Shown: positions 1 through 8,565 of the stretch, in pieces
How the letters are laid out: each line of letters opens with the position of its first letter
How positions within the stretch are numbered: position 1 is the first letter of the stretch
From: Phoronis ovalis
Lineage: Eukaryota; Phoronida; Phoronidae
DNA: 13,344 nucleotides
Assembly (NCBI GenBank): GCA_028565635.1
Contig: JAOXYB010038762.1
Span: forward strand, 1 to 13,344
Reading direction: 5' to 3'
Program-made: the position numbers and the translations under genes
Notes under the pieces: generated by a model
What the model was told of the DNA's origin: nothing
Seen by the model: only the letters and a program-made list of their open reading frames with translations
Database searches by the model: none

Positions 1-34
1 CCCCATCAAAAAATACCTTGAGTACCCCCCCGGG

Positions 35-347
35 CCTAACTAGCGTAGATTTGAGCCGTCAATCCGCATTCGCGCACCTGCTTCCTGGGTTTCGCACCGA
101 AATTCCTGCTACATAAACCGTCATTTCCGCGGACGTGCAAGTTGGCAGGAACTCAAATAGATTTACGGAGACTCGAACGGCAATTCCAGGGACTGGAGCA
201 GCAGGTCGATTCTCCGGAAATCTTTCCAAATTCCCGGCAACCTGCGCGAGAACACGGAAGTGAGATTTGAGTAGCAATAATTTCGGTGCGAAAACCGGGA
301 AAATGGTTGGAATGGCTAATTCACGGTTCAAATCCACGCTGGTTAGG
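35..347. mobile_element. Near-full-length palindromic foldback element (MITE-like)
   Basis: Both ends read CCTAAC inward (35-40, and the complement GTTAGG at 342-347). The arms continue to pair: CCTAAC, AGCGT, GATTTGA, CCGT and AAT match in order with single substitutions between them. A 15-base block at 90-104 (TTTCGCACCGAAATT) is repeated as its exact complement at 279-293. These pairs share one centre of symmetry near position 191, so almost the whole 313 bp can fold on itself. The block is clearly richer in G+C than the AT-rich DNA after it. It has no credible protein; a 92-codon open frame on the minus strand is a by-product. No clear target-site duplication is visible. I read it as a non-autonomous foldback or MITE; family unknown. 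Confidence 0.7.
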
Positions 348-804
348 TAGGCCTGAGAAAGAAATATTCTAGTAAAATGTTCATCACAGACTTTAAAAAT
401 TAAAAAAAAATGAAAGATTTACGAGTCTGCTCAGCAAAACTTGAAGGAAGTGTGATATTCTTTCGCAAATCTCTCTCAACTTTTCAAATTCGAACCTTCA
501 GAATACTGTAATTATTTCTTAGTTGATTCCCAATAGTATACATGTCAGGTTGATGACGAACCAAATAATTCTTAGAAAAGTACACATAACTGCTTAATTG
601 ATTTTTAAACAGTTAAAGCGGCAATCTTTCTATAACAGCAACTTTCTTTTTTTATATTTTCAGTGTAGTTGGTTCAAAGCCAAAACATCAGATTTAATTT
701 TCAAAAATTGCAATTGCATGCAAATATGTTGTTCTGCCATTTCTGTCATTCCTGCTTCTTTTCGTGAAGTTAATTTGAACCGAGGATGTACAAACATTTC
801 TTAT
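348..804. other. AT-rich spacer and probable 3' flank of the kinin-like gene
   Basis: This stretch lies downstream of the stop codon of the minus-strand neuropeptide precursor and presumably includes its 3' UTR. No AATAAA is seen on the minus strand close to the stop; the nearest variant signal is ATTAAA, read on the minus strand at 698-693, about 107 nt past the stop. Short open frames here show no recognisable protein. I see nothing else I can support. Confidence 0.4.
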
Positions 805-1308
805 TTACTTTCCCTTCCAAATAGCAAATTGTCGTTTCCAGTAGTGTGTCTCCCGTTTTCCTTTCCAAGTTTGGAATAATCGTTTCATATCTTTCTGCTC
901 CATGTCATTTCTTTTCTTTCCGGACCAAGGTTTGAATCTTTTTTTCGAACAAATGGGATCCAAATGTCTACGTAATTTTTTAGTCGCAATTTTTGCGCAA
1001 ATAAATCGCAGCTCTAAGTTTTTCATTCGTCTGATCTTATTTCTAGTTAAACTTGTTTTTATTTCTTGTTGTTTCTTAGAATTATTGGTGACTCCTACAA
1101 ACCACTCAATTCTATTTGGATGAAAACTAATGACAGTATTTTCTATCAGCTTTCCTTCCGCTCTCTTTTCTTGTTGTTGTTGTGGGTGTCTTGTCTCGTT
1201 TCTTGCTTCGGTGTCTAACCAGATATGTCCTGTTTGAGCAAACACACATTTGATTACGCAGAACATTAACAGGTGGACTAGAATATATGGTGGCAGTGTT
1301 TCAGACAT
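805..1308 (-). CDS. Kinin-like (leucokinin-type) neuropeptide precursor
   Basis: A 167-residue uninterrupted frame starting at the ATG at 1308; the open frame upstream of it offers only a non-ATG start. Residues 1-24 form a signal peptide with a hydrophobic core (about 8-24, YILVHLLMFCVIKCVFA) and likely cleavage before Gln25. Residues 25-121 are a hydrophilic, basic spacer with cysteines at 104 and 120. Three F-x-x-W-x-Gly units follow, each preceded by basic residues: KKR then FKPWSG then KKR (122-133); KR then LFQTWKG then KR (142-152); KR then QFAIWKG then Lys and stop (158-167). In such precursors the dibasic sites are cleaved and Gly becomes a C-terminal amide, giving FKPWS-, LFQTWK- and (pyro)QFAIWK-amide. 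The F-x-x-W-G/S-amide core defines kinins, which act through GPCRs on gut and excretory muscle or epithelium. The first unit fits the kinin core. The other two end in Lys, which is unusual. Family assignment is inference; the neuropeptide-precursor reading is stronger. Confidence 0.72.
   Translation of the reverse strand: MSETLPPYILVHLLMFCVIKCVFAQTGHIWLDTEARNETRHPQQQQEKRAEGKLIENTVISFHPNRIEWFVGVTNNSKKQQEIKTSLTRNKIRRMKNLELRFICAKIATKKLRRHLDPICSKKRFKPWSGKKRNDMEQKDMKRLFQTWKGKRETHYWKRQFAIWKGK
811..831 (-). other. Predicted mature peptide 3: QFAIWK-amide with its amidation Gly
   Basis: Residues 160-166, after Lys-Arg. The N-terminal Gln can cyclise to pyroglutamate. The precursor ends Gly-Lys-stop, so a carboxypeptidase must remove one Lys before amidation. 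The ending shares Trp-Lys-Gly-Lys with peptide 2, suggesting unit duplication. Confidence 0.6.
859..879 (-). other. Predicted mature peptide 2: LFQTWK-amide with its amidation Gly
   Basis: Residues 144-150, flanked by Lys-Arg on the N side and Gly-Lys-Arg on the C side. It keeps the Phe-x-x-Trp spacing but has Lys where kinins carry Gly, Ser or Ala. Confidence 0.6.
919..936 (-). other. Predicted mature peptide 1: FKPWS-amide with its amidation Gly
   Basis: Residues 125-130 of the precursor. It is released between Lys-Lys-Arg and Lys-Lys-Arg, and Gly130 supplies the amide. Phe1, Pro3, Trp4 and Ser5 match the kinin core F-x-(P/S)-W-(G/S); Lys at position 2 is less usual. Confidence 0.65.
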
Positions 1309-2843
1309 CGTTTTTTCCCCGATGTTATTACTATTATTCGTCAAATATTTAAAATGTTATTCTCCAACTGTTCACGAAAGTCAGATCAGTGTCCACGGTT
1401 CGAAATGAATTGCTTCAGCAAATGAACTATGTGTCAAGAGTTAGTTACGAATGATTTTATTAACATTATACGTAGATATTACATTTTAACTTTAATGAAG
1501 AGTATTAATAAAGTATGCAACAGAACAAGTAACATGAAGTAGCCATTATGTTTCTGACATTATTGATAACACTATTATTAAAGAGGAGTGGTCGATTGTA
1601 CTATCTGTCGCATATCAATGAATGGTACCGTGCTCTGTGAGACAAATCTATGTACTAATTATTAAATGGCAATGAATAATAATGATAGGCCAGCTGATAG
1701 AAGTTGCATCAATGTGACATTGATAACCATAAGTTGACAATGAAACCCCGGGGAATGAAACACACAGGGACAAAAATCAATTTTAAAGTTATATAACAAA
1801 CGTACGCGTTTCAACAGGATATTAAGGGTTAAGCGGGATATATATTCAGACGAGACACCATTTGCATGGTATACGTACCAGTATACTAAAAATACTAACT
1901 GCGTATAGCGCTACATTTTTGATTGCGTCTAATGTTCTCACATGCTAAAGGAGGTCATGTAGATTACCTGTACCAAACACTACTGCCACAGGTAGTTGCG
2001 CAGACTGACAGCAATAGTTAGAAACATTAGTTGGATTTCAAAAATTTAATTTAGTCTTGTTTAGTATATACTGAGATCCACAAAAGTTGTAATTACTATA
2101 AGCATGTAGATTTCATATATTAATATGGTGTAATTATTATGTATCGTCGCAGTAGCCATTTTTTGAAAAAAAAATTAAATGCAAAGGAAAATTAAGTTTT
2201 TTAGACATCATTTTAAAATTATTCGACATTCAGTTATCCATAAAATTACGCGATTTTATATGTCTACCAGTGCCGTAGTAGTTTTTAAAACAGCAGTTAA
2301 CTTGTATTTTTGTTGAAAACAAGAGAATTCCTGGCACCAACACCACCAAGTATTTCTATCAAATCATGTTTCTACCAAATATATTGGTCCCTATCTTTTT
2401 CAAATTTAGAACAAGTGAAATAGTAAACCAATCGGACTTGATATCGACATTCTTCTTCACAAATGTAACAAACAATATGGCATTTATGTTTGCTTTACCT
2501 ATACAAAAATCTGTTATCAAGTTAGAGTACAAAAATCATCTATGTTTTCCATTTTGTTATTTTTATGTAAGATGTATTTGAGCAAGTTTCAGTTTCTTTC
2601 AGAGTCCAAACCGTTTGAAAATGGAATGTAATGTTGAGATGCGGTTGAGATCGATTGTTAAGAACAAAGATAATCAAGTCCCAATTATAAAACGTGCTTA
2701 TCTCATGTTTATAGACACGTAATTACATGGGCGCATATATAATTCATTACACTGCTATAGAAAACAATTATCAAGACAGTGTCGAAAACTGCAAAATTAG
2801 ATAATCACTAATGTGTTGTAGCCAAGTATTATAAAAATGGTAG
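1309..2843. other. Intergenic AT-rich DNA upstream of the kinin-like gene
   Basis: This must include the 5' UTR and promoter of the minus-strand precursor. I found no TATA box or initiator I would defend and no convincing upstream exon. The longest open frame (2366-2581 plus, 71 codons) is Phe/Asn/Leu-rich, as expected from AT-rich random sequence, and resembles nothing I know. A GGTTCGAAA string near 1395 lacks the rest of a tRNA. No long repeats were recognised. Confidence 0.5.
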
Positions 2844-3578
2844 AATAACTTTGGGAAAAACATAATTTCCTTCAAGGCACCTAAATAAAACTGAAAACGG
2901 CGACACCACCTAGTATAGAATGTGGTATTTTGAATTTTTCAAATGCTCACTTTTTTATGAAAAATGTTTAAAACGTTTGGACGGATAACTAAGATAGAAA
3001 ACAAATTTTCTCACTAGATGTCGCCGAAAATCATTAGGAGGGTCGTTAGAAGAGCTTTATGTACAAGGGACAAAGTCAAAACGTACGAAATATATGCAGA
3101 ATCACTGTATAATGATTATCATAGTTTTTTCTGTGTGACCTGTAAAACATTGCCAAAACATTCCATTGTTTGAGCTGGAAGTTTCAAACTATTACTTATA
3201 ACTTGTTTGGTATAATTGGATAGTTTGTTTTTCAGCGCCAAGCTTCTCGCAACTCTTTGGAAGTATCCGTTAGTAAAGTTCATGATACGCAAGCGTCAGA
3301 TACAAGATTCTTTACACGGGTGGTGGTACTTGTCAATTGATATGCAAATTACGTATACCATCGTTTTCCTTGAGTGTTGATTTCCCCTGTAAAGCGAGTG
3401 CGACGACATCTGGCGAGATACTTGTTTTCTACGTTGATTTTACTTCCATTTTTAAAAAAAAAATTCATAAAAAAATGAGCATTTGAAAAATTCAAAATAC
3501 CACATTAGGTGGTGTCGCCGTTTTCACTTTTATTCATGTGCCTTGAAGGAAAATAATTATGTTTTTCCCAAAGTTATT
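2844..3578. mobile_element. 735-bp foldback DNA element with about 180-bp inverted arms
   Basis: The left arm begins AATAACTTTGGGAAAAACAT at 2844 and the right arm ends with its complement at 3578. The outer 115 bp or so of each arm are nearly identical apart from small indels (a 4-nt and a 7-nt length difference) and a few substitutions. They share blocks such as CCTTCAAGGCAC, GAAAACGGCGACACCACCTA and ATGTGGTATTTTGAAT. The arms continue with lower identity: TAGAAAACAA (2995-3004) pairs with 3422-3431, and AGATGTCG (3016-3023) pairs with 3404-3411. The unpaired centre (about 3030-3400) has no long open frame, so the element is non-autonomous. No certain target-site duplication was found; flanks read GTAG|AATAAC and GTTATT|GCAG. 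Superfamily unknown. Confidence 0.8.
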
Positions 3579-4836
3579 GCAGAATTTCAATTATTTATAC
3601 ATTATGAGATCAACACTGAGTAGACCAACGTCCAACTAATTTTATCATTCTATTATAAACTATCAACCCCTGGGCGAAAGACGCATTCTCTGCTTTGCCA
3701 TCATTGCGAGAGAAGAACTCAATTTTCTGAAAATCAGTAGCCCAAAGAAGATTGGATCCACCACTGGATCTTTTTAAATTAAGCTTTATTCTTAAGCTGC
3801 GTTTATAGTTCGAAGCCAGTTAACATATGTCCAGCCGACAGACAACTAAATCGGCTTAAATCAATTAAAAATAAACCAAAACGTGTATGAACGCGCAACA
3901 TTAAGCGACTTTTACTGTAACCGGCGTATTTTTACCGGAAAACCTAGTGTAAACACAGGTTTATATTCGTGTTCCGTTAAGGGACCGGGAACCACTCACT
4001 GCAGGTATAAAATGGGTTACCGTGCTTGTAAATTATTTGGAACAAAAGATTCTAAACAAGTGGTACAGGTGTTTGAAAAAGCACGTCTTAGCAAGACCAC
4101 CCTCAAAAATGGTACCATGTAGCTATCAGATCAAAACCAAACTTTTCTACAAGTAAGAAAAATAGAATTATTTTCTATAAGGGGAATTGGGAGTTTAAGT
4201 CCAGGACTTAAAAAATGCCGCTGAATATCCCTGGCCCACTAGGGCTCATCGCGAAAAATTGACCCTAAGCAAAACCAGGATAAAAACTATCGATTTTCCT
4301 ACTCTAAACCCGTAAAGTGCTCAGTTCTCAAAAAGGCACCATTTTCACGCGATTTTGGTAACAATCACGCCTACCCACTTTAATATACCTGAATGGCCTC
4401 TGGGGTTAAGGAATATCTTTTAAACAGTGTAATTCTCAGCCGATTCCGCGGCTAGATCGTGAACGATTGTTAAATTTCAAAAAACATGAATATAATTTCA
4501 TTTTAAATTTTAATCTAGCTATTAAGACATTTAGCTAAATGTATACAGATACATAAGAACGATCAAATTCATTGTTGAGCGAGGGGCCAGGATTCCCGAG
4601 GAAATTTTCACCACCGGACCAGTGGGGGTTAAAACTGAGTGTCGTTTTATAAACAGAGTTTTTTAAACATGTTAAAACATGTTTTTCATTGTGTTCGCAA
4701 TAAAAACTGCCAACTTTTTTTTACAGTAATGAATATACATTAGTAATCAAATGAATTCACAACTGAATGTATTTTGTGTTTTTAACGGATGCATTCAACT
4801 ATGAGGTTATCTCCCATGAATTATTGTTTCTCTGGA
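3579..4836. other. Intergenic DNA without recognisable gene
   Basis: A 79-codon plus-strand open frame (3883-4122) has Arg, Lys, Cys and Thr scattered through it with no domain pattern I recognise; I do not call it. From about 4180 to 4660 the composition becomes more G+C-rich and patchy, with a perfect 19-base palindrome at 4194-4212 and several short self-complementary strings. This may be an eroded repeat, but I could not define ends. Confidence 0.45.
4194..4212. repeat. Perfect palindrome, 9-bp arms around one base
   Basis: TTTAAGTCC, then A, then GGACTTAAA. The arms are exactly complementary. It could be the centre of a small foldback or a dimer-binding site; no other evidence. Confidence 0.5.
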
Positions 4837-4844
4837 CCCGCCCC
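4837..4844 (-). promoter_or_regulatory. Canonical GC box upstream of the Sp-family gene
   Basis: The plus strand reads CCCGCCCC, so the minus strand is GGGGCGGG, the core recognised by Sp/KLF fingers. It lies about 610 bp before the start codon of a gene that itself encodes an Sp-type factor. Such an 8-mer is rare in DNA this AT-rich. Binding is inferred. Confidence 0.4.
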
Positions 4845-5287
4845 ATATTTATAATGACCTCCCACGAGGGTTATGACATCGAAATCAGATAACCAGTGAG
4901 ATCAGCCCTTATTATGCAGTTTCAAGATCCCCTTTAATGTACTATTTATTGCTATAACTTGACATTTTCATTATTGAAATTAAAAAAGACTTTTGTCAAT
5001 TCCAAATACTACATATACAGCGAAAAAGAATCCGAAAAAGGGCTAAATGTGTGTCAAATGCATCAAAGTTCCCGAACAAAAAAAAGATTTTATGGAATGT
5101 TGATAACCATACGTTGCTGTCAATCATACCAATTCACTGCATCACTACTGTTTTAGCGAAAACCATGAAAAAAAATCTGCATAAATAATGAAAGTTATGC
5201 AAGAACGTCAAATATTAAGCAGAAAGGAAGTAATTTTTATTGAAATCTACACTCTTATTTGTTCATTAATGATACAAAGATAAAATG

Positions 5288-5372
5288 TATAAAATTTAAC
5301 AAGTAAATGACGCGCGGATGAATACGAGCACTGGTTTATGCTTTTATTAGCGGGAAGGCGTCACCGCGCAGA
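5288..5372 (+). promoter_or_regulatory. Possible core promoter of the Sp-family gene
   Basis: TATAAAAT at 5288-5295 is followed by a locally GC-rich patch holding TGACGCGC (from 5308), GCGGGAA (5350-5356, E2F-like) and CGTCA (5359-5363, a CRE-type half site opposed to the TGACG at 5308). The position, 80-165 bp before the ATG, suits a short 5' UTR. AT-rich DNA yields TATA strings by chance and a non-coding first exon further upstream is possible. Confidence 0.3.
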
Positions 5373-5432
5373 TGTGTGGTTTATTACTCAGCCCACCATT
5401 TTTCTTGAAATAGGTTAAAGCACAAACGAAAA

Positions 5433-5451
5433 TAAGGAGAAAGTCTCCTTA
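5433..5451 (+). promoter_or_regulatory. Hairpin immediately 5' of the Sp start codon
   Basis: TAAGGAGA, loop AAG, TCTCCTTA: an 8-bp perfect stem ending two bases before the ATG at 5454. In the mRNA it would sit in the path of the scanning ribosome. The stem also supplies an in-frame TAA at 5433-5435, which fixes the ATG at 5454 as the first usable start. Confidence 0.45.
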
Positions 5452-5453
5452 AA

Positions 5454-5516
5454 ATGAGCACATTGAGTGCACAGCCTCAGCAGAAAAGTTACGTTATGCC
5501 TGCAACGTCTACACAG
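5454..5516 (+). CDS. Sp factor coding exon 1
   Basis: Residues 1-21 ([10 protein letters not shown] start). The donor is CAG|GTAAGT, a perfect consensus, leaving phase 0. Intron 1 (5517-5631) is only 115 nt and contains CCCCGCC at 5609-5615, a weak GC-box-like string. Confidence 0.88.
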
Positions 5517-8500
5517 GTAAGTTTTTGTGGATTTTTATTAGGTTTTATAAAGTATTTTGTTAAATTTCTGTTTACAAAATTTGAATTTCACACCCCTAAT
5601 ATTGTTGACCCCGCCTTTTGTATAATTGTAGGACACCCAGCCATCCCCCTTGGCTTTACTGGCTGCAACATGTAGCAAGATCGGAGCCCCAAGTGAAGAA
5701 AACGCTTCCCAGAATCAGACACAATCCATAAAAGTTATCGGTCAAAATCAGTTCATGCAGAATGGAGATGTTGTGGGTCAGAATTATATTCAGTTGCCAG
5801 GAAATGTTATTGTTAGCGGTAATCAGATAATAACACAACCTGCAGGAGGTGTCTCGACTGCATTTCCTGCTGGTCAAATTATTCAACAAACACCGCAAAT
5901 GATTGGTGCTGGAAATGTTGCATATAGTGTTATCCCACAATTTCAAACAGTAACTGTTGAGGGACAGGACGCATTTTTCATTCCTGCTGGAAATCAAGCA
6001 GTTTATTCTGGTTCTGGGCAAGCTGTTTTTCCTACGGGACAAATGGTACGAACCACGCAAAATACTGGTTTACTTCAAAATGTCAACATGGGAAATGTTG
6101 CTTTGGCAAATATTGGTGGAAATTTGGTTAATCTAGCTAATATACAGCAAGGAAGCACGCAAAATTTTGTTCGACCTCAAACCATACAAATACAGCCTCC
6201 AGTGCAACAACTTACCCCACAGTTTATACAAATTCCTGTATCAACAACAAATGGACAGACTGTATTGCAGACGATACAAGTAGGAAATGTTCCTCTTCAG
6301 ACATTACAGACAGCACAGGTACAAACACCTTTACAGGTTGGCCAAATTACCACAGCAAACACTGTTGATGGTCAAAATGTACAAACAATGCAACCGCAAC
6401 ATATTCAACAAGCTCAGTCTATGCAGATACTTGAAGTCCCCAATGTCAGTAATATGAAAAATTCTAATAATTTGTTACAGCCTCAGATATCTCAAGATAT
6501 TGGAAAATTTCAGTCCAAAACTACTCCTCAGAAGAGCAAAACGGCACCCAGTCGTGCAAGCTCACATAGACAAACAGCCCATAATCAATCAGTTTCAAAA
6601 CTAGCCACCACAACTCAGGATTTGTTAAATCAGGCAGTAACTGGCACACTGGCTACTGCATCGATCGACTCTAATGCTGTGCCTGGCAGTGCAATTCAAA
6701 ATGTGCAGAATGTAGAAAGTTTAAGCACGTCGCAGCTACAACAACAATTTGCATCTAACATTGGAAATTTACAAAATGTTGTACAGATACCTCAAGGACA
6801 GGTGATACAGCAAGGTCAGTGGATTCAGATGATTAATTCTCAGAATATCCGTGCTCCCGGACCTACCAGCGTTCAGACTGTCCAAGTACCAGTTCAGGGT
6901 ATACAGGGAGGGATACAGGGTTTTCAGACAGTGCAAGGAATATCGAATATGCAAACTGCTACTGGCTTGCAAGGAATACAGACTGTAGGCAATCAACCGC
7001 AATATATAAATGTAGCAGGAAATACATTACAGAACATGAGTTATGGTTCAGCTGGTGGAATTACAACTCTACAGGTTCCACAAATAAGTCCGCATCCACA
7101 TATACAGGCTGTGCCAACAACGGCTCTTCAGCAGAATAATAATAACTCCCAGTCTATAGGTAGGTACAGAAAATTATTACTCTGAGTACTATATCCACGA
7201 TATGCTATGCTTTTCATTGGATTGTCTTTACTTTTGTCACATCATATTCAATTAATGTATTAGAGGAAGCAGCTGGTGAATATTGTTGTGTAAAAGTGAG
7301 ACTGTTTATAAAAGGTATTTAATTGCCGTATCACAGTACTGCTACCTGCATGTTCTTCCTTATCAATGTAACATTTATATAGTTGACTGTACCCGTAAAA
7401 GCTGACATAAAATTAACAAAAATGACATGTCAACAAAAGTATAAAAATTTGTACGTAGAGGCGACACACAAGCAATTATTAAGACACGATTCAAATTTTT
7501 ACTTTTTAGCTTTAAAAGGAATAAATTTGGGTATAAATCGACACATAAACTTTGCTTACAGGATGTTACAGTGACCCATGTATATCACTTATACTTTATT
7601 TGCATCCTTTCCACAAGGGTTTATCCTAATGTTGAAATGGGATACTCATCTATTCAATGATAGGATTTGCTACAGACGTTTTAACATGTAATTGCAAGCA
7701 TAATTATTACATCAAATAAACTTGAGCATCTCACTCCACAGATTATCATTCAAATGTATGAAGCCAAAAATGTATCTGCATTTTTTCTGAAAAATAATTA
7801 ATACCAATATGTAGCACTAAAACAAGTTTATCAAATTTTAAATCTGGAATTTTGCTCCTAGGTCAGCACTTACAACAGGATCCTAATGATCCAAGCAAGT
7901 GGACTGTGGTGCAGAACCCCAATGCAGAGACAGCTACCAATATTGGAAATATGGGCAACTTGCCAGGAGCACCAGAGCTTTCTAGTGGAGGAAAACGGTT
8001 ACGCAGAGTAGCCTGTACTTGTCCAAACTGTGTAGATAATATAATGGAAAGAAGTACTGGAGCAGAAAAGTGAGAAATTATTTTAATTTTCGTCATGCCT
8101 TAATGATGGAGGTACTTTTCATCTTGCTTCAACGGCAGAAATATTGTGTTTATTTAAAGTGTTTGTGAATGTCAATGTTTTGTGTGGACCAGGGTGTGGA
8201 TTTGGAAGTTTCTTTGTTTTGATGAATACTTCGAAGTTCTGCCACCAGGGTTGAAAGTAGTTCCGGCATAAGTGTCCAAAAGGGGGCAGCATCAGAGGAA
8301 ATAGTTGAAGATAATAAGTAATTTAATTTTGATGTAATGTTGTTGAGTTTATAGCTAGCAATATCTAATAATCTCACATTTTTCATTTTAATTGTGACCA
8401 TGCTAAAAAAAGAATAATTCTGGTTGTGCTTTAATTATATTCCTTCCAGTTAGTTTGTACTTGCTAAATACTGCACCCTTTATAAGTGTCTATTCTACAA

Positions 8501-8534
8501 TTACTTAATGCTTTGAACTGCTGGGATTCCTCAT

Positions 8535-8565
<31 letters not shown>

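Noticed and set aside
324-336. GGTTCAAATCC, like a tRNA T-arm or Pol III B box
   Set aside because: No A box or cloverleaf at the right distance. The string is one copy of the element's inverted end, mirrored at 48-58.
59-337. 92-codon minus-strand open frame
   Set aside because: It lies wholly inside the palindromic foldback and its frame follows the repeat arms; no domain is recognisable.
598-1123. Two plus-strand open frames opposite the kinin-like precursor
   Set aside because: Phe/Leu/Cys-rich translations typical of the antisense of a Lys/Arg/Gln-rich gene; the minus-strand frame has a signal peptide and processing sites.
805-1308. Reading the peptides as tachykinin-like or as MIP/allatostatin-B
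   Set aside because: Tachykinins need F-x-G-x-R-amide and the Gly is absent. MIPs end in Trp-amide with a second Trp 6-8 residues before, but here Trp is followed by Lys or Ser. Kinin fits best, though not perfectly.
1393-1403. GGTTCGAAA, like a tRNA T-loop
   Set aside because: No matching acceptor, D or anticodon stems around it.
3883-4122. 79-codon plus-strand open frame
   Set aside because: No signal peptide, domain or splice context; its length is unremarkable for the region.
4200-4660. Possible long inverted repeat built on CCTGGCCC-like blocks near 4230 and 4590
   Set aside because: Only short, poorly ordered matches; I could not extend them into arms.
5656-6060. 134-codon minus-strand open frame
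   Set aside because: Antisense shadow of the Gln-rich exon 2 of the Sp factor.
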